NCBI RefSeq assembly: GCF_024714495.1
Contig: NZ_JAMZMJ010000008.1
Coordinates: 124,001-188,000, forward strand
Source: Marinoscillum pacificum
GTDB lineage: Bacteria; Bacteroidota; Bacteroidia; Cytophagales; Cyclobacteriaceae
Length of the DNA stretch: 64,000 nt
Direction: 5' to 3'
The translations under genes were made by a program, and so were the position numbers. This document shows, piece after piece, positions 8,821 through 16,343 of this stretch (within the stretch, counting starts at the first letter, position 1; every line of letters starts with the position of its first letter). The notes below the pieces were generated by a model. The model saw only the letters and a program-made list of their open reading frames with translations. It was not told the DNA's origin and did no database searches.

Positions 8821-9819
8821 TTAAGCTGATGCTGTTTCTTCGATAGCTTCTGTGTTTTCTGTTTCTTCTTCAACCGATATTCCATCTTTGGCCAGGCTGT
8901 CATAATAAAGCTTAGTTAGTTCAGAGGTGAGGAGATCATCATTGAGGATTTTCATGAACAAATCTTTAGAAACCCTTGTGTCCAATGTGAATTGTGTCTC
9001 ATCTGCATTATATCGCATTCTGTTCCGAGTGGCAGGGTGTAATTTGGAAAATGCTATAATATTTGAATTGGGGATTTGATGTTGAATAACAGGTGAACTT
9101 CTAGCTATCCGAGTGAGTTTTCTGGCAAAACTGATGTCAGATACTAGCTCCTCAAGTGTTTCTAAATTGCTAACTAAAGCTATTTCCCTAATAGTATCCA
9201 AGCCTGCGATAGCTTCACGCTCAATGACATCATGAAACCCGAAACTACGCTCGATAGCTGCCAAATCAGTAATGATGATTTCTTCATTGACTCTGATCAC
9301 TTGAAATCTTGGACTCATTCTAAGTAGTTGGTCATCAAAACGTTCTAGTCGTTCAGAAGCTCTGGCTTTACCAAAAATAAGGCCTCCGCGACCAATCACT
9401 TCGACAGGGGATAGTTTCTTGAATAAAGAAATTTCAGTGTCTTCATCAGCTAAAACTACAATTAAGGATTTTACCTGGGATAATTGGTTATCACCGAAAT
9501 TGAAATTATTTATTTCGTCATTGCCAATGACACTACTCAGTAGTTCAAACTCATTAGGTAGTTCTAAGTCATAAGCATAGAAGCAGTTCTTTCGTTCATC
9601 AGCAGTTGATAATGGAAGAACGGAATACTCATCTTTATCTATTATTGACTGCTTAATATAGCTAACAAAGAGTTCGTGGATGGGAGGTAGGTCGTCTGCT
9701 TTGATGTCTAGTTTTTTAGGGTCGTTTTCACCATCAAGTAATGCATACAAAATGATTTGAAGATCACCCTGCGGATTTTGTAAAAATTGCAGTGCCTCAT
9801 TTAGTTCTGTTTTAGTCAT
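8821..9819 (-). CDS. kwaB: Kiwa anti-phage protein KwaB (DUF4868)
   Basis: This 332-residue soluble protein resembles KwaB, the DUF4868 component of the Kiwa defence system. Family features seen are the early YDLELP strand, the LIVVLAD strand, the FGKARASERLERFDDQLLRM block near the middle, the IITDLAAIERSFGFHDVI segment just after it, and an LHPATRNRMRY region with a helical tail. The last ~20 residues are acidic and low-complexity. The gene starts three bases after kwaA, which is the partner that defines Kiwa, and the combined evidence makes the call strong. In Kiwa, KwaB is the cytoplasmic effector associated with the KwaA membrane complex and acts on phage DNA; that part is family knowledge, not visible here. 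Confidence 0.86.
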   Translation of the reverse strand: MTKTELNEALQFLQNPQGDLQIILYALLDGENDPKKLDIKADDLPPIHELFVSYIKQSIIDKDEYSVLPLSTADERKNCFYAYDLELPNEFELLSSVIGNDEINNFNFGDNQLSQVKSLIVVLADEDTEISLFKKLSPVEVIGRGGLIFGKARASERLERFDDQLLRMSPRFQVIRVNEEIIITDLAAIERSFGFHDVIEREAIAGLDTIREIALVSNLETLEELVSDISFARKLTRIARSSPVIQHQIPNSNIIAFSKLHPATRNRMRYNADETQFTLDTRVSKDLFMKILNDDLLTSELTKLYYDSLAKDGISVEEETENTEAIEETASA

Positions 9820-9822
9820 ATG

Positions 9823-10401
9823 TCATTTATTAGATGTTTTATAAGCATAGTAAATCCGTTCATCAAGTTTGAGGTATTTCACATGGTCATCCTTTAATAA
9901 TTTCTGTTTACAAATAATTATTTTGCTTTCTCGGATTGAACCATTTCTGAATTGACCATCAACTTTATAAATTCTGAATTGAAGGATAGCTAAGGTAGGA
10001 TTAGCATAAAACAGATCTGTGCGCACATAGATGATACCAATCACAAGAAGAATTATCACAAATACCAATTGGTACCGAACTGAGTCAAACTGAAAACACA
10101 CTAAGGGAATAATGTATGTTGTAAGGAATGTTAAGTGTTCATAATCTATATTTTCTATTTTAATGATTTGGAATGAAAGCTCTGGTGACCCTTTAGTTTG
10201 ATAACTGAAATCCCAATAAGATATACCACCGATTATAAGACAGACAAGGCAAATAATTGGAATAACATTTCCAAATAACAGAGGATACCAACCAATAAAT
10301 TCACAACCCGAAAAGCATACAGGAACATTAATTGTAATTATTATTATCAAAACAAAGAGAAGCCAAAGCGATAGGGCAAAAAGACCAACTTTTCTTAACA
10401 T
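9823..10401 (-). CDS. kwaA: Kiwa anti-phage membrane protein KwaA
   Basis: A 192-residue polytopic protein with four hydrophobic segments: about 5-25 (VGLFALSLWLLFVLIIIIT), 45-65, 90-105 and 110-128. It fits KwaA, the membrane sensor of the Kiwa system. Features shared with KwaA as I know it are the PVCFSGCEFIGW loop after the first segment and the TDLFYANPTLAILQFRIYKV block that starts the cytoplasmic tail. It is immediately followed by kwaB (three-base gap). It is the first gene of an unbroken minus-strand run reaching hsdR, so the promoter for the whole set probably lies upstream between 10402 and about 10550. I could not identify that promoter by eye. Confidence 0.83.
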   Translation of the reverse strand: MLRKVGLFALSLWLLFVLIIIITINVPVCFSGCEFIGWYPLLFGNVIPIICLVCLIIGGISYWDFSYQTKGSPELSFQIIKIENIDYEHLTFLTTYIIPLVCFQFDSVRYQLVFVIILLVIGIIYVRTDLFYANPTLAILQFRIYKVDGQFRNGSIRESKIIICKQKLLKDDHVKYLKLDERIYYAYKTSNK

Positions 10402-10900
10402 AAGCTTCAGCTATCTGGTAATAAGCCTTTTAAGAACTTACTAGGATTGTGAAATATCAACTCTATTTTCATATGCGGTGAACTTTACAATAATATGGCA
10501 GGATCAAATTATATCATTTCGTTATGTGCTGCAAGGTGGTTAATGGAAGGATTTGGGTGGTTTATCGAAAGCTTCTTCTGACAAAACGGTGTAGTGCTTT
10601 TTAATCTTGGAATAGTGATAGTTAGCAGTTGGCATTGGCTTTTTGCTTTTGGCCGTTGGCCATTCGTTCCTGGTCATCGGGTAAATCAACTACTCAGAAA
10701 TGGTATCTCCTGTATTTTCTTTCTGTAGGGTGGGATTTTCTTTCTGAACCGTGTGTCCCCCTCCGCCTTTCAGGCACCTCCCCCAACAAGGGAGGAAAGT
10801 GTTTGGTTGAGTAGTGGTTAGTTATTAGTGGATTAGTGATTGTCGGGTCGGAAAGGACCCTCTCTGTCCTTCGGACATCACTGGCCGTGCGCCACCGAAT
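10402..10900. other. Noncoding region upstream of kwaA
   Basis: No convincing gene is seen on either strand. The first ~150 bases are AT-rich and should contain the promoter of the Kiwa/R-M operon. From about 10610 the composition changes to G/T-rich text with short hairpin-like GC stretches, for example the complementary pair around GTCCTTCGGAC near 10866-10876. It then grades into the direct-repeat block starting at 10901. Short frames here overlap the repetitive text and look like chance. Confidence 0.6.
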
Positions 10901-11182
10901 CGTCGGACCGCCCCTGAATCATGGGGAGAAAAGAGAAGTGGTCCGGTTAAAGATTGGTGTTTTGGGTGAGTTGGTGATTAGTGATTGGTAGGTCGGTAAT
11001 CGGTAGGTCAGTAAATCAGTGAACGGCAGAGGTGAATTGAGAATTGAAAATGGAGAGTTGAGAATAATTGGCGAAAGTGTGAGATTCTTCTATCATCAGA
11101 TTGACAAAGTTGTTTGTGATCGGTAGACTAGTGATTAGTGGATTAGTGATCGGTGGGTCGGTTGATAGTTCCACCCCCTGCG
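10901..11182. repeat. Direct repeat block A, left copy
   Basis: This ~280-base noncoding block recurs at 13714-14015 in the same orientation. Shared landmarks in order are CGTCGGACCGCCCCTGAATC, AAAGATTGGTGTTTTGGGTG, the run GGTCAGTAAATCAGTGA, TTGGCGAAAG followed by AGATTCTTC, GACAAAGTTGTTTGTGAT, GTGATTAGTGGATTAGTGAT and GTTCCACCCCCTGCG. Substitutions and small indels separate the copies. The pair brackets the AbiE toxin-antitoxin operon. Confidence 0.88.
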
Positions 11183-11267
11183 CCCAATGACATAATATTA
11201 AGTACATTCTTTGGTTGTCTCTCCCTTCCCGCTCTTTGGAAGAGAGGGTAGCGATGGCATTAACTTA

Positions 11268-11548
11268 ATAGCATTACATCGCCGCCAGCGGGGATAGTTT
11301 AATTCGGGAATAAGTATGAGATTGCTTCTCTCGCTCTAAAGAGACGAGATCGCAATGACGGTTTTGGAGAGAAGATTCCACTAGAATTCATTTCAATTAA
11401 CCTAACTAGTTTAAGGAGCCAAGATGAATTCGGGGAATGACGGATAGTTAGATTGCTGAGCTGAGAGCCATTAAGGTGTTGGTTCCTGATTTTAAGGCAG
11501 TCAAAAAACCACCCCCTACCCCCGCCAGCGGGGGATATTTTATTTTGG
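11268..11548. repeat. GC-rich REP-like hairpin elements
   Basis: Two copies of a GC-rich element occur here: GCCGCCAGCGGGGATAGTTT starting about 11270, and the stretch with CCCCGCCAGCGGGGGATA at about 11519-11536. A third sits at 14163-14199. Each can fold through the CCCGC(C/T)-x-GCGGG core and is followed by an AT-rich ATAnTTTA tail. Between the two copies lies a GAGATTGCTTCTC...CGCAATGACG inverted segment (11328-11360). The pattern resembles bacterial REP/BIME-type intergenic repeats. Confidence 0.6.
11368..11445. repeat. Direct repeat block B, left copy
   Basis: A ~75-base block that recurs at 14055-14131, with four mismatches counted over roughly 73 aligned bases. The shared core includes AATTCATTTCAATTAACCTA, then ACTAGTTTAAGGA, then ATGAATTCGGGGAATGACG. 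It is more conserved than block A. It could be a mobile-element remnant, a regulatory RNA or a recombination substrate; no coding potential was seen. Confidence 0.85.
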
Positions 11549-11571
11549 AGTGAGGTAGGAGTCTATTCTCC
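11543..11571 (-). pseudogene. Possible decayed fragment of the excisionase-like HTH gene
   Basis: Read on the minus strand, this stretch would encode ENRLLPHSKI, close to EKRILPHSKI in the intact HTH gene at 14193-14453. At DNA level 25 of 29 bases match 14261-14289. The fragment directly abuts the GC-rich repeat that in the other copy ends the intact HTH gene, so the left repeat unit appears to carry a truncated copy of the gene as well. The surrounding frame (11448-11636) does not read as an intact protein. The match is short, so this remains tentative. Confidence 0.45.
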
Positions 11572-11770
11572 ATCACATTTAGGACTAAAAAGCTGTCCAC
11601 GAGATACAGATCAGGTAGGGGCACAAGTGAAAACACTTGAACTGGTCGATTGTGATAAGATAATTATAAACTAAAATGGTGAATACGAAAAGAGGGTAGA
11701 TTTAGTTGATGTGGATGTACCTATAAGTCAACATATTTATTGAACTGATTTACCCTTTTTCCTAAATACG

Positions 11771-12742
11771 CTATATCAATTTTGGAAATTGATAAGCCTT
11801 AATAAAGGATTTGATCCTACCCATAGAATCCAAAATGGAGTCAGAACTTGGTAGATCATCTGACCAGATTAGCTTAGAGAGTTCTCTCTGGTATGTTTCT
11901 TTTAAAGGAGCCCACATATCATCTATGTCTCTAAGTAATGGGGAATCATGAATAGGAAGTGATACCCAATCACCAGAGAAGGTATTATTCTGCTGGTCAT
12001 CCTGTAGCACCAAAGTAATGAGCTCAAAATTCTCCTGTACTAAAAGAGAGTTCTTCAAGTCTGGCTCATTTAGAAGTTTATGTATATCGTAGAAGTGTCG
12101 GATTTTCTGTTTTAGTTCATCTGCCCCTTCATAGGATAACCGAACCAAAGACATGAGTTTTTCATAGAAGGTTCGTTCTCGCTTTAATACGTTGATTTCA
12201 AACGCCTCCAGATTATGCTCCCTAATCAATTCCTCCTCACCTACATTGGATAGAAACTGAGCAACATAGGACTGAATAGTTTTCCTCTCAAAAGGAACGG
12301 GATTGGTAAAGCAATTGATCTCTAGCTGAATTTGTGGTTTTACGGGATCAAATATCTCTTCTTCAACAGCACGTGGGTAGCTGTAAAAAGTCCTTCTGTT
12401 TCTACCTCTCTTTTCTTCATTCGGGTGTTTGAAGTATTCCAACCCATCGGAAGCTTCTGTCTCAACTGCCTTAATAACCCTTTTGAGTTGATTATCCGTT
12501 ACACTCTCCTCTTTTAATATGGCCAGATCAATGTCTTCAGAAAATCTGTCAATGCAATTGAAAGCTTTGGATAATGAGGTACCCCCTTTGAAAATTACTT
12601 GATCACTTGAACTAGCCTGTGCAACATTTCTTAAGACATAAGTCACCCAATAGTCTTTTTCTATAAATATGTCTCTAAGTCTGAAATGTGCTGCAGCTGC
12701 ACGTATGGCATCTTCAAAGTCTGACGACTGGTGAAAGGTCAT
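11771..12742 (-). CDS. abiEii: AbiEii/AbiGii-family nucleotidyltransferase toxin
   Basis: This is the toxin of a type IV (AbiE) toxin-antitoxin pair; the family is a DNA-polymerase-beta-like nucleotidyltransferase acting in abortive infection. The 323-residue sequence shows the family order: EKDYW at 28-32, the glycine/serine motif GGTSLSK at 53-59, and the metal-binding D-x-D (Asp70, Asp72) in SEDIDLAI. The helical C-terminal half carries KLMSLVRLSYEG and a DIHKLL block, as usual in this family. All expected catalytic residues are present, so it is probably active. It overlaps the abiEi stop by four bases (ATGA), giving coupled translation. The pair lies between two long direct repeats in the island. 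Confidence 0.93.
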   Translation of the reverse strand: MTFHQSSDFEDAIRAAAAHFRLRDIFIEKDYWVTYVLRNVAQASSSDQVIFKGGTSLSKAFNCIDRFSEDIDLAILKEESVTDNQLKRVIKAVETEASDGLEYFKHPNEEKRGRNRRTFYSYPRAVEEEIFDPVKPQIQLEINCFTNPVPFERKTIQSYVAQFLSNVGEEELIREHNLEAFEINVLKRERTFYEKLMSLVRLSYEGADELKQKIRHFYDIHKLLNEPDLKNSLLVQENFELITLVLQDDQQNNTFSGDWVSLPIHDSPLLRDIDDMWAPLKETYQRELSKLIWSDDLPSSDSILDSMGRIKSFIKAYQFPKLI

Positions 12743-13467
12743 AGAATGTTCCAGTTTCTTTTGTCAGGCAATACCTGCTCACTTACTCCAATGTTGTACC
12801 TGGTAAGCTTGTTCAATGACTTTGATAGCTGATCAAGCATTACATTAATACCAACCTTCTGAAAGATTGCCCCTAGCAAAGCTCTAGTAGCGGCATTGTA
12901 GTTCAAAGCTAATTTGGCCAAGCGTTGCTGCTCCTGAGGTTTAAGATTCTTTATTTGTTTGAAAACAACAGGCAAAACCTGATCTGGGGAAGAGTCCGGA
13001 ATATTTTTGATGTCCTTTATAGCATCCAACAATTGAAGTAATGAAATGTCCTGATCCCTAATCGGGACAGTTCTTTGCTGATACTTCACCCGATAGCCTT
13101 GTACCTCTTTTGATGGAAGTGGCTTATTGGTGGCAATCTCCAACGTATTGGATACTTGCGAGGTTAACCCCAGCTTATTGTATACCGGAATACCTGTGAG
13201 ATAACCTATTCTTTGACCATTCTTTGTTGTGAGTGCCTCAATGATAGCTGACTCTTTGGGGCGTAATGGCCCAAACCTGGATAGCTCAGGTTTGTAGTAT
13301 TTTCCTTTGGCTATACGCATGATCTTGCCCTCCTTACTCAATCTACTCAAAGTCATGGCAAGAGCAGATTCTTCGATCTTATCTTTCTGAAAACGAGCAT
13401 ACCCAAAAACAGAACCTGGCTCCATTTTTTCAATTCGCTTTTTTACTAAAGATGATGAAGTAGACAT
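12739..13467 (-). CDS. abiEi: AbiEi-family antitoxin / transcriptional regulator (DUF6088)
   Basis: Cognate antitoxin of the AbiEii-type toxin. The 242-residue product starts with a winged-helix DNA-binding domain (residues 1-70: an early GSVFGYARF block, then ALAMTLSRLSKEGKIMRIAKGKYY, the recognition helix and wing). A C-terminal domain follows with YLTGIPVYNKLGL and a basic ALLGAIFQ segment, matching the DUF6088-type AbiEi antitoxins. These antitoxins act without contacting the toxin directly and repress their own promoter. Two inverted repeats 24-61 bases upstream of the start fit that (13491-13528). It is first in the two-gene operon. No frameshift is seen. Confidence 0.9.
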   Translation of the reverse strand: MSTSSSLVKKRIEKMEPGSVFGYARFQKDKIEESALAMTLSRLSKEGKIMRIAKGKYYKPELSRFGPLRPKESAIIEALTTKNGQRIGYLTGIPVYNKLGLTSQVSNTLEIATNKPLPSKEVQGYRVKYQQRTVPIRDQDISLLQLLDAIKDIKNIPDSSPDQVLPVVFKQIKNLKPQEQQRLAKLALNYNAATRALLGAIFQKVGINVMLDQLSKSLNKLTRYNIGVSEQVLPDKRNWNIL

Positions 13468-13490
13468 GATAACAATTCAAGTAATACCAA

Positions 13491-13528
13491 ATAGTGTGCT
13501 ATCAGATAAACCTATAGCTAATGCTATA
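13491..13528 (-). promoter_or_regulatory. Paired inverted repeats upstream of abiEi (candidate autorepression operators)
   Basis: Two short palindromes with four-base spacers lie just upstream of abiEi: ATAG-TGTG-CTAT (13491-13502) and TATAGC-TAAT-GCTATA (13513-13528), about 24 bases centre to centre. AbiEi antitoxins are known to bind paired inverted repeats cooperatively for negative autoregulation, so the arrangement fits. The DNA upstream to about 13620 is very AT-rich (ATATAATATAAG-like), as expected for a promoter. Confidence 0.6.
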
Positions 13529-13713
13529 TATGATTATGATATAATAGCCAACAAAAGTATATACGAATAATATATAATATAAGTTTTTAATATAATAAAC
13601 TTAACAATTTGATATATGTAATTACTAAATGCATAACCTGGTTGAGTTTTAGAATTGGTGAATAAGTAATTCAGTATGGCTTATAAGTAACGTCCCCCTC
13701 TGTATCTCTGTAA

Positions 13714-14015
13714 CGTCGGACCGCCCCTGAATCATGGGGAGAAAAGAGAAGTGGTTCGGTTAAAGATTGGTGTTTTGGGTGGGTTAGTGACTAGTGATTG
13801 GTGTGTCGGTAATTGGTCGGTCAGTAAATCAGTGATCGGCAGAGGTGATTGGATAATTGAGAATAGTTGGCGAAAGAGTAAGATTCTTCCTTCGTCAGAA
13901 GGACAAAGTTGTTTGTGATCAATGGTCGGTGAATCAGTGACCAGTGATCGGTAGGCTAGTGATTAGTGGATTAGTGATCGAATCGGTTAGTCGGTTCAGT
14001 GTTCCACCCCCTGCG
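13714..14015. repeat. Direct repeat block A, right copy
   Basis: Right-hand partner of the block at 10901-11182, about 2.8 kb away in the same orientation. It is about 20 bases longer, mainly through extra ATCGGT/GTGA-type text near 13920-13995. It starts at CGTCGGACCGCCCC and ends at GTTCCACCCCCTGCG. Together with blocks B and C it makes a composite repeat on both sides of the AbiE operon. Confidence 0.88.
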
Positions 14016-14054
14016 TCCCCGCAATGTTTGACATTACTTGTAACGACATTCTGG

Positions 14055-14131
14055 TGAGAAGATTCCCCTATAATTCATTTCAATTAACCTAACTAGTTTA
14101 AGGAACCAACATGAATTCGGGGAATGACGTA
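14055..14131. repeat. Direct repeat block B, right copy
   Basis: Near-identical partner of 11368-11445, from GAGAAGATTCC to GGGGAATGACG. In this copy it follows block A after only about 40 bases; in the left copy about 185 bases, containing a REP-like element, separate the two blocks. Confidence 0.85.
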
Positions 14132-14162
14132 TGGGTAGTCTGTAGTAGAAGATACAATTAGA

Positions 14163-14199
14163 TCCACCCCCTGCCCCACCAGCGGGGATAATTTATTTG
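14163..14199. repeat. GC-rich REP-like element, right copy (block C)
   Basis: Carries the CCACCCCCTGCCCCACCAGC / GGGGATAATTTA arrangement shared with 11509-11540. The stop codon of the HTH gene (14195-14193) falls inside its AT-rich tail, so the repeat directly abuts or overlaps the gene end. Confidence 0.6.
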
Positions 14200-14453
14200 A
14201 TCTTATTCTTCCTAAGGAGCTCAATGATGTCGTCATACTCGTAAAGGATGATCCCTGATATTTTGGAGTGTGGCAGGATTCTTTTCTCCCGGAGGTTGTG
14301 GAGGGTGCTTGGACTGATATTGAGCATGTCCTGGACGTCCTGGCTCCTGAGCCAAGGATGATGTGCACTTCCCTGCAGCATCTGTTTGATTTCACTGAGA
14401 AGTTCGAGTTTGAAATGGTCGAGATCATCTATTGTTATCACGTTAATTTTCAT
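14193..14453 (-). CDS. Excisionase-like HTH DNA-binding protein
   Basis: An 86-residue protein with a MerR/excisionase-type helix-turn-helix domain (HTH_17-like). The signature is WLRSQDVQDMLNISPSTLHNLREKRILPHSKI, residues about 34-65: helix, turn, recognition helix, then a short wing, followed by the ILYEYDDIIELL tail. Such proteins are common in Bacteroidota integrative elements, where they may act as excisionase or regulator. Here it sits on the integrase-bearing island about 4 kb from the integrase. The ATG start gives a typical N-terminus with an amphipathic helix (DLDHFKLELLSEIKQML). A decayed fragment may lie at 11543-11571. Confidence 0.78.
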   Translation of the reverse strand: MKINVITIDDLDHFKLELLSEIKQMLQGSAHHPWLRSQDVQDMLNISPSTLHNLREKRILPHSKISGIILYEYDDIIELLRKNKIK

Positions 14454-15300
14454 AGCCTAAGTGTAAGTTGAGTATTAGTTATCGATGGTGGCTTAACAAA
14501 TATTTGAAATAAGTTTATAAAATGTTAGTTACAGGGGTGACGTCACCCTAAGGTTAAGCTTTTGATAAAGAGCGGATTAAATAGATTTTTCGATAGTGAA
14601 TTAGTTGGTAGAACAGTGAGTCAGTGATCAGTGTTTCGGTAATCTATGGCTAGCAGTTAAAAAGTCGATATTCAGTAGCTAGAAGCTAGAATGAGTGGAT
14701 CGGTAATCGGTGAGTCAGTGATCGGTGATCGGTGGGTTGGTAGTTTAGCAGTCCATAGACCGTAGTCTATAGGGATTGATAATTCACCAGCATGGTAATC
14801 GGTAGGTCGGTGATTAGTAGCTATCGATAGACGACAATTTAAAATGAAGAATTGAGGACTTGCTTTTTTGCAACCACACAAGGAGTAGCTACTTGTTTGA
14901 GGTTTGGGAGTCAATTTCGTTATTTGACTACATCTAGCGTGAAAATACGCCGTGCTTACGCACGACGCTCATCAACCAGCTTTAAGCGTTCCTTTAGGAA
15001 CTTTAAATATGTATGTAAGATAGAAATGATTGAAGTGAAGGAGTAATAAGCTAACGTCACTTTGAAAGGATTCATCGAAAAGTGTGGGTATCCTGCCTAC
15101 AGGTAAATCAGCAGCTACAAGTCAACAGACTACTGTCGTTAGTCGGGAGCTGGAAGCTAGAATGAGCAAAGCGATGATCGATGGCTAAGTGATCGGTAAG
15201 TTTGTAGTCTGTAAGTCAGTCAAGGGACAATAGCTGAAAATCGGAAGTTACAGGATAAGAGGCAAGGTGGTGATCTGTGAATCGGTAGGTTTGGCTAATT
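14454..15300. repeat. Noncoding quasi-periodic ATCGGT/GTGA-rich region
   Basis: There is no convincing gene in these ~850 bases. Much of it is text built from drifting short units such as ATCGGT, GTGATCGGT, GTCAGTGA and AGCTAGAA, in two runs (about 14580-14830 and 15100-15300), similar to the runs inside repeat block A. A stem-loop-capable segment GCCGTGC-TTAC-GCACGAC lies at about 14952-14969. A 64-codon frame at 14852-15046 is not protein-like. The region follows the lysR stop on the minus strand. Confidence 0.6.
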
Positions 15301-16209
15301 TCAAAGAGCGTAATTAAGGAATTGACTTTGTATTGTCTCCTGGAAGTTGGAGACAAAGTCTACAAAATGAGGCTTATCAAAATCCTCTTCTCTTAAGACT
15401 AAATAGATTTCTCTCATCAATTTGTTTTTACCAATGGCTTTGAAGATTAATTCGCTTTGATGGGCAAATGGCTTCAACATCCATCTAGGAATGCACGTTA
15501 TTCCTCGGTTTGCCCGGACCATCTCCAAGCTGAGCTCTGTAAGGGGAATAGCAGAAATTTTGAAAGGGCTGATCTGATTTGGCTTCAGGTATTTATCATA
15601 GACTGATACAGTTTCCAGAGGATACGAGTGAATGATCAGGTGCTGGGAAGCGAAATCCTTCGCTACTACATATTTACTATCTGATAAGGCATTTTCTCTA
15701 TGCATTACTACTAAGAGCTCATCCCTGAGTACTTTGATGCATTTGAGATTTTCCTGTGCTGGCCTGGCTGTCACCATGGCTATGTCCACTTCATAATTGA
15801 GAAGGTTCTCTAATGGCTGATGTGTGGTATTGTATAGAAGCTGAATATCGATCCGTGGATAAAGAGCCGACATTCGATCCAGAAACTGAGGAAACAGTAG
15901 GTAGAACGTATAGCATTCACTACTCACCCTGATCTTACCTCCTGCACTTTGATGGTTGCTTTTAATCTGAAGAAGTTTTTCATCTACTGAATTGAGAATA
16001 TTGGTAGCCAATGCATACAATTCTTCTCCTGATTCGGTCAGCTTCCATTTGACTCTTCTACGTTCAAATATTTTAAAACCCAAATCCATTTCTAAGGAAC
16101 GAAGTTGATGGCTCAAAGCTGAAGTGGTCAGGCATAGTTCATCTTTTGCTCTGGCAATGCTACCAAGATCGGCAATTGTTTTTATGAGTCGGAGGTGCTT
16201 GAATTCCAT
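15301..16209 (-). CDS. LysR-family transcriptional regulator
   Basis: A 302-residue LysR-type regulator. The N-terminal winged HTH has the family pattern HLRLIKTIADLGSIARAKDELCLTTSALSHQLRSLE (about residues 4-39), followed by a linker helix and a periplasmic-binding-protein-like effector domain (about 92-295, starting IRVSSECYTFYLL). The domain contains EVDIAMVTARP and RGITCIPRW, typical of the MetR/CbbR-like group. It is divergent from an HPP-family membrane protein gene 134 bases away, the usual LysR arrangement for controlling a neighbour. The effector is unknown. It lies inside the island between the repeat tract and the AraC gene. Confidence 0.9.
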   Translation of the reverse strand: MEFKHLRLIKTIADLGSIARAKDELCLTTSALSHQLRSLEMDLGFKIFERRRVKWKLTESGEELYALATNILNSVDEKLLQIKSNHQSAGGKIRVSSECYTFYLLFPQFLDRMSALYPRIDIQLLYNTTHQPLENLLNYEVDIAMVTARPAQENLKCIKVLRDELLVVMHRENALSDSKYVVAKDFASQHLIIHSYPLETVSVYDKYLKPNQISPFKISAIPLTELSLEMVRANRGITCIPRWMLKPFAHQSELIFKAIGKNKLMREIYLVLREEDFDKPHFVDFVSNFQETIQSQFLNYAL

Positions 16210-16343
16210 GTCACAAATGTATTACAACAGAGGTACAAGGTTAGTTGAACAGATTTCAACAATAGACACAATTCTTCTCAACAAAGCTCCAGTTATTCAA
16301 GGTAGTTGATCTGATAAGTTTGTGGTTTGGAAAAGCCAGCAAC

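Noticed and set aside
10629-10814. 61-codon plus-strand frame upstream of kwaA
   Set aside because: Low-complexity product overlapping GC-rich hairpins, no ribosome-binding site, no family.
11016-11207. 63-codon minus-strand frame in repeat block A
   Set aside because: The product (repeated TDPPITNPLITSLPITN-like text) only mirrors the quasi-periodic DNA.
11448-11636. 62-codon minus-strand frame as an intact gene
   Set aside because: It runs through the GC-rich repeat; only the short LPHSKI part resembles a protein, so I treated that part as a decayed fragment.
14590-14830. Quasi-periodic units considered as a CRISPR array
   Set aside because: No constant repeat with unique spacers of regular size, and no cas genes nearby.
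14852-15046. 64-codon plus-strand frame in the repetitive region
   Set aside because: The translation is rich in Arg/Ser/Thr with no family pattern and overlaps a hairpin and repeat-like text; it looks like chance.
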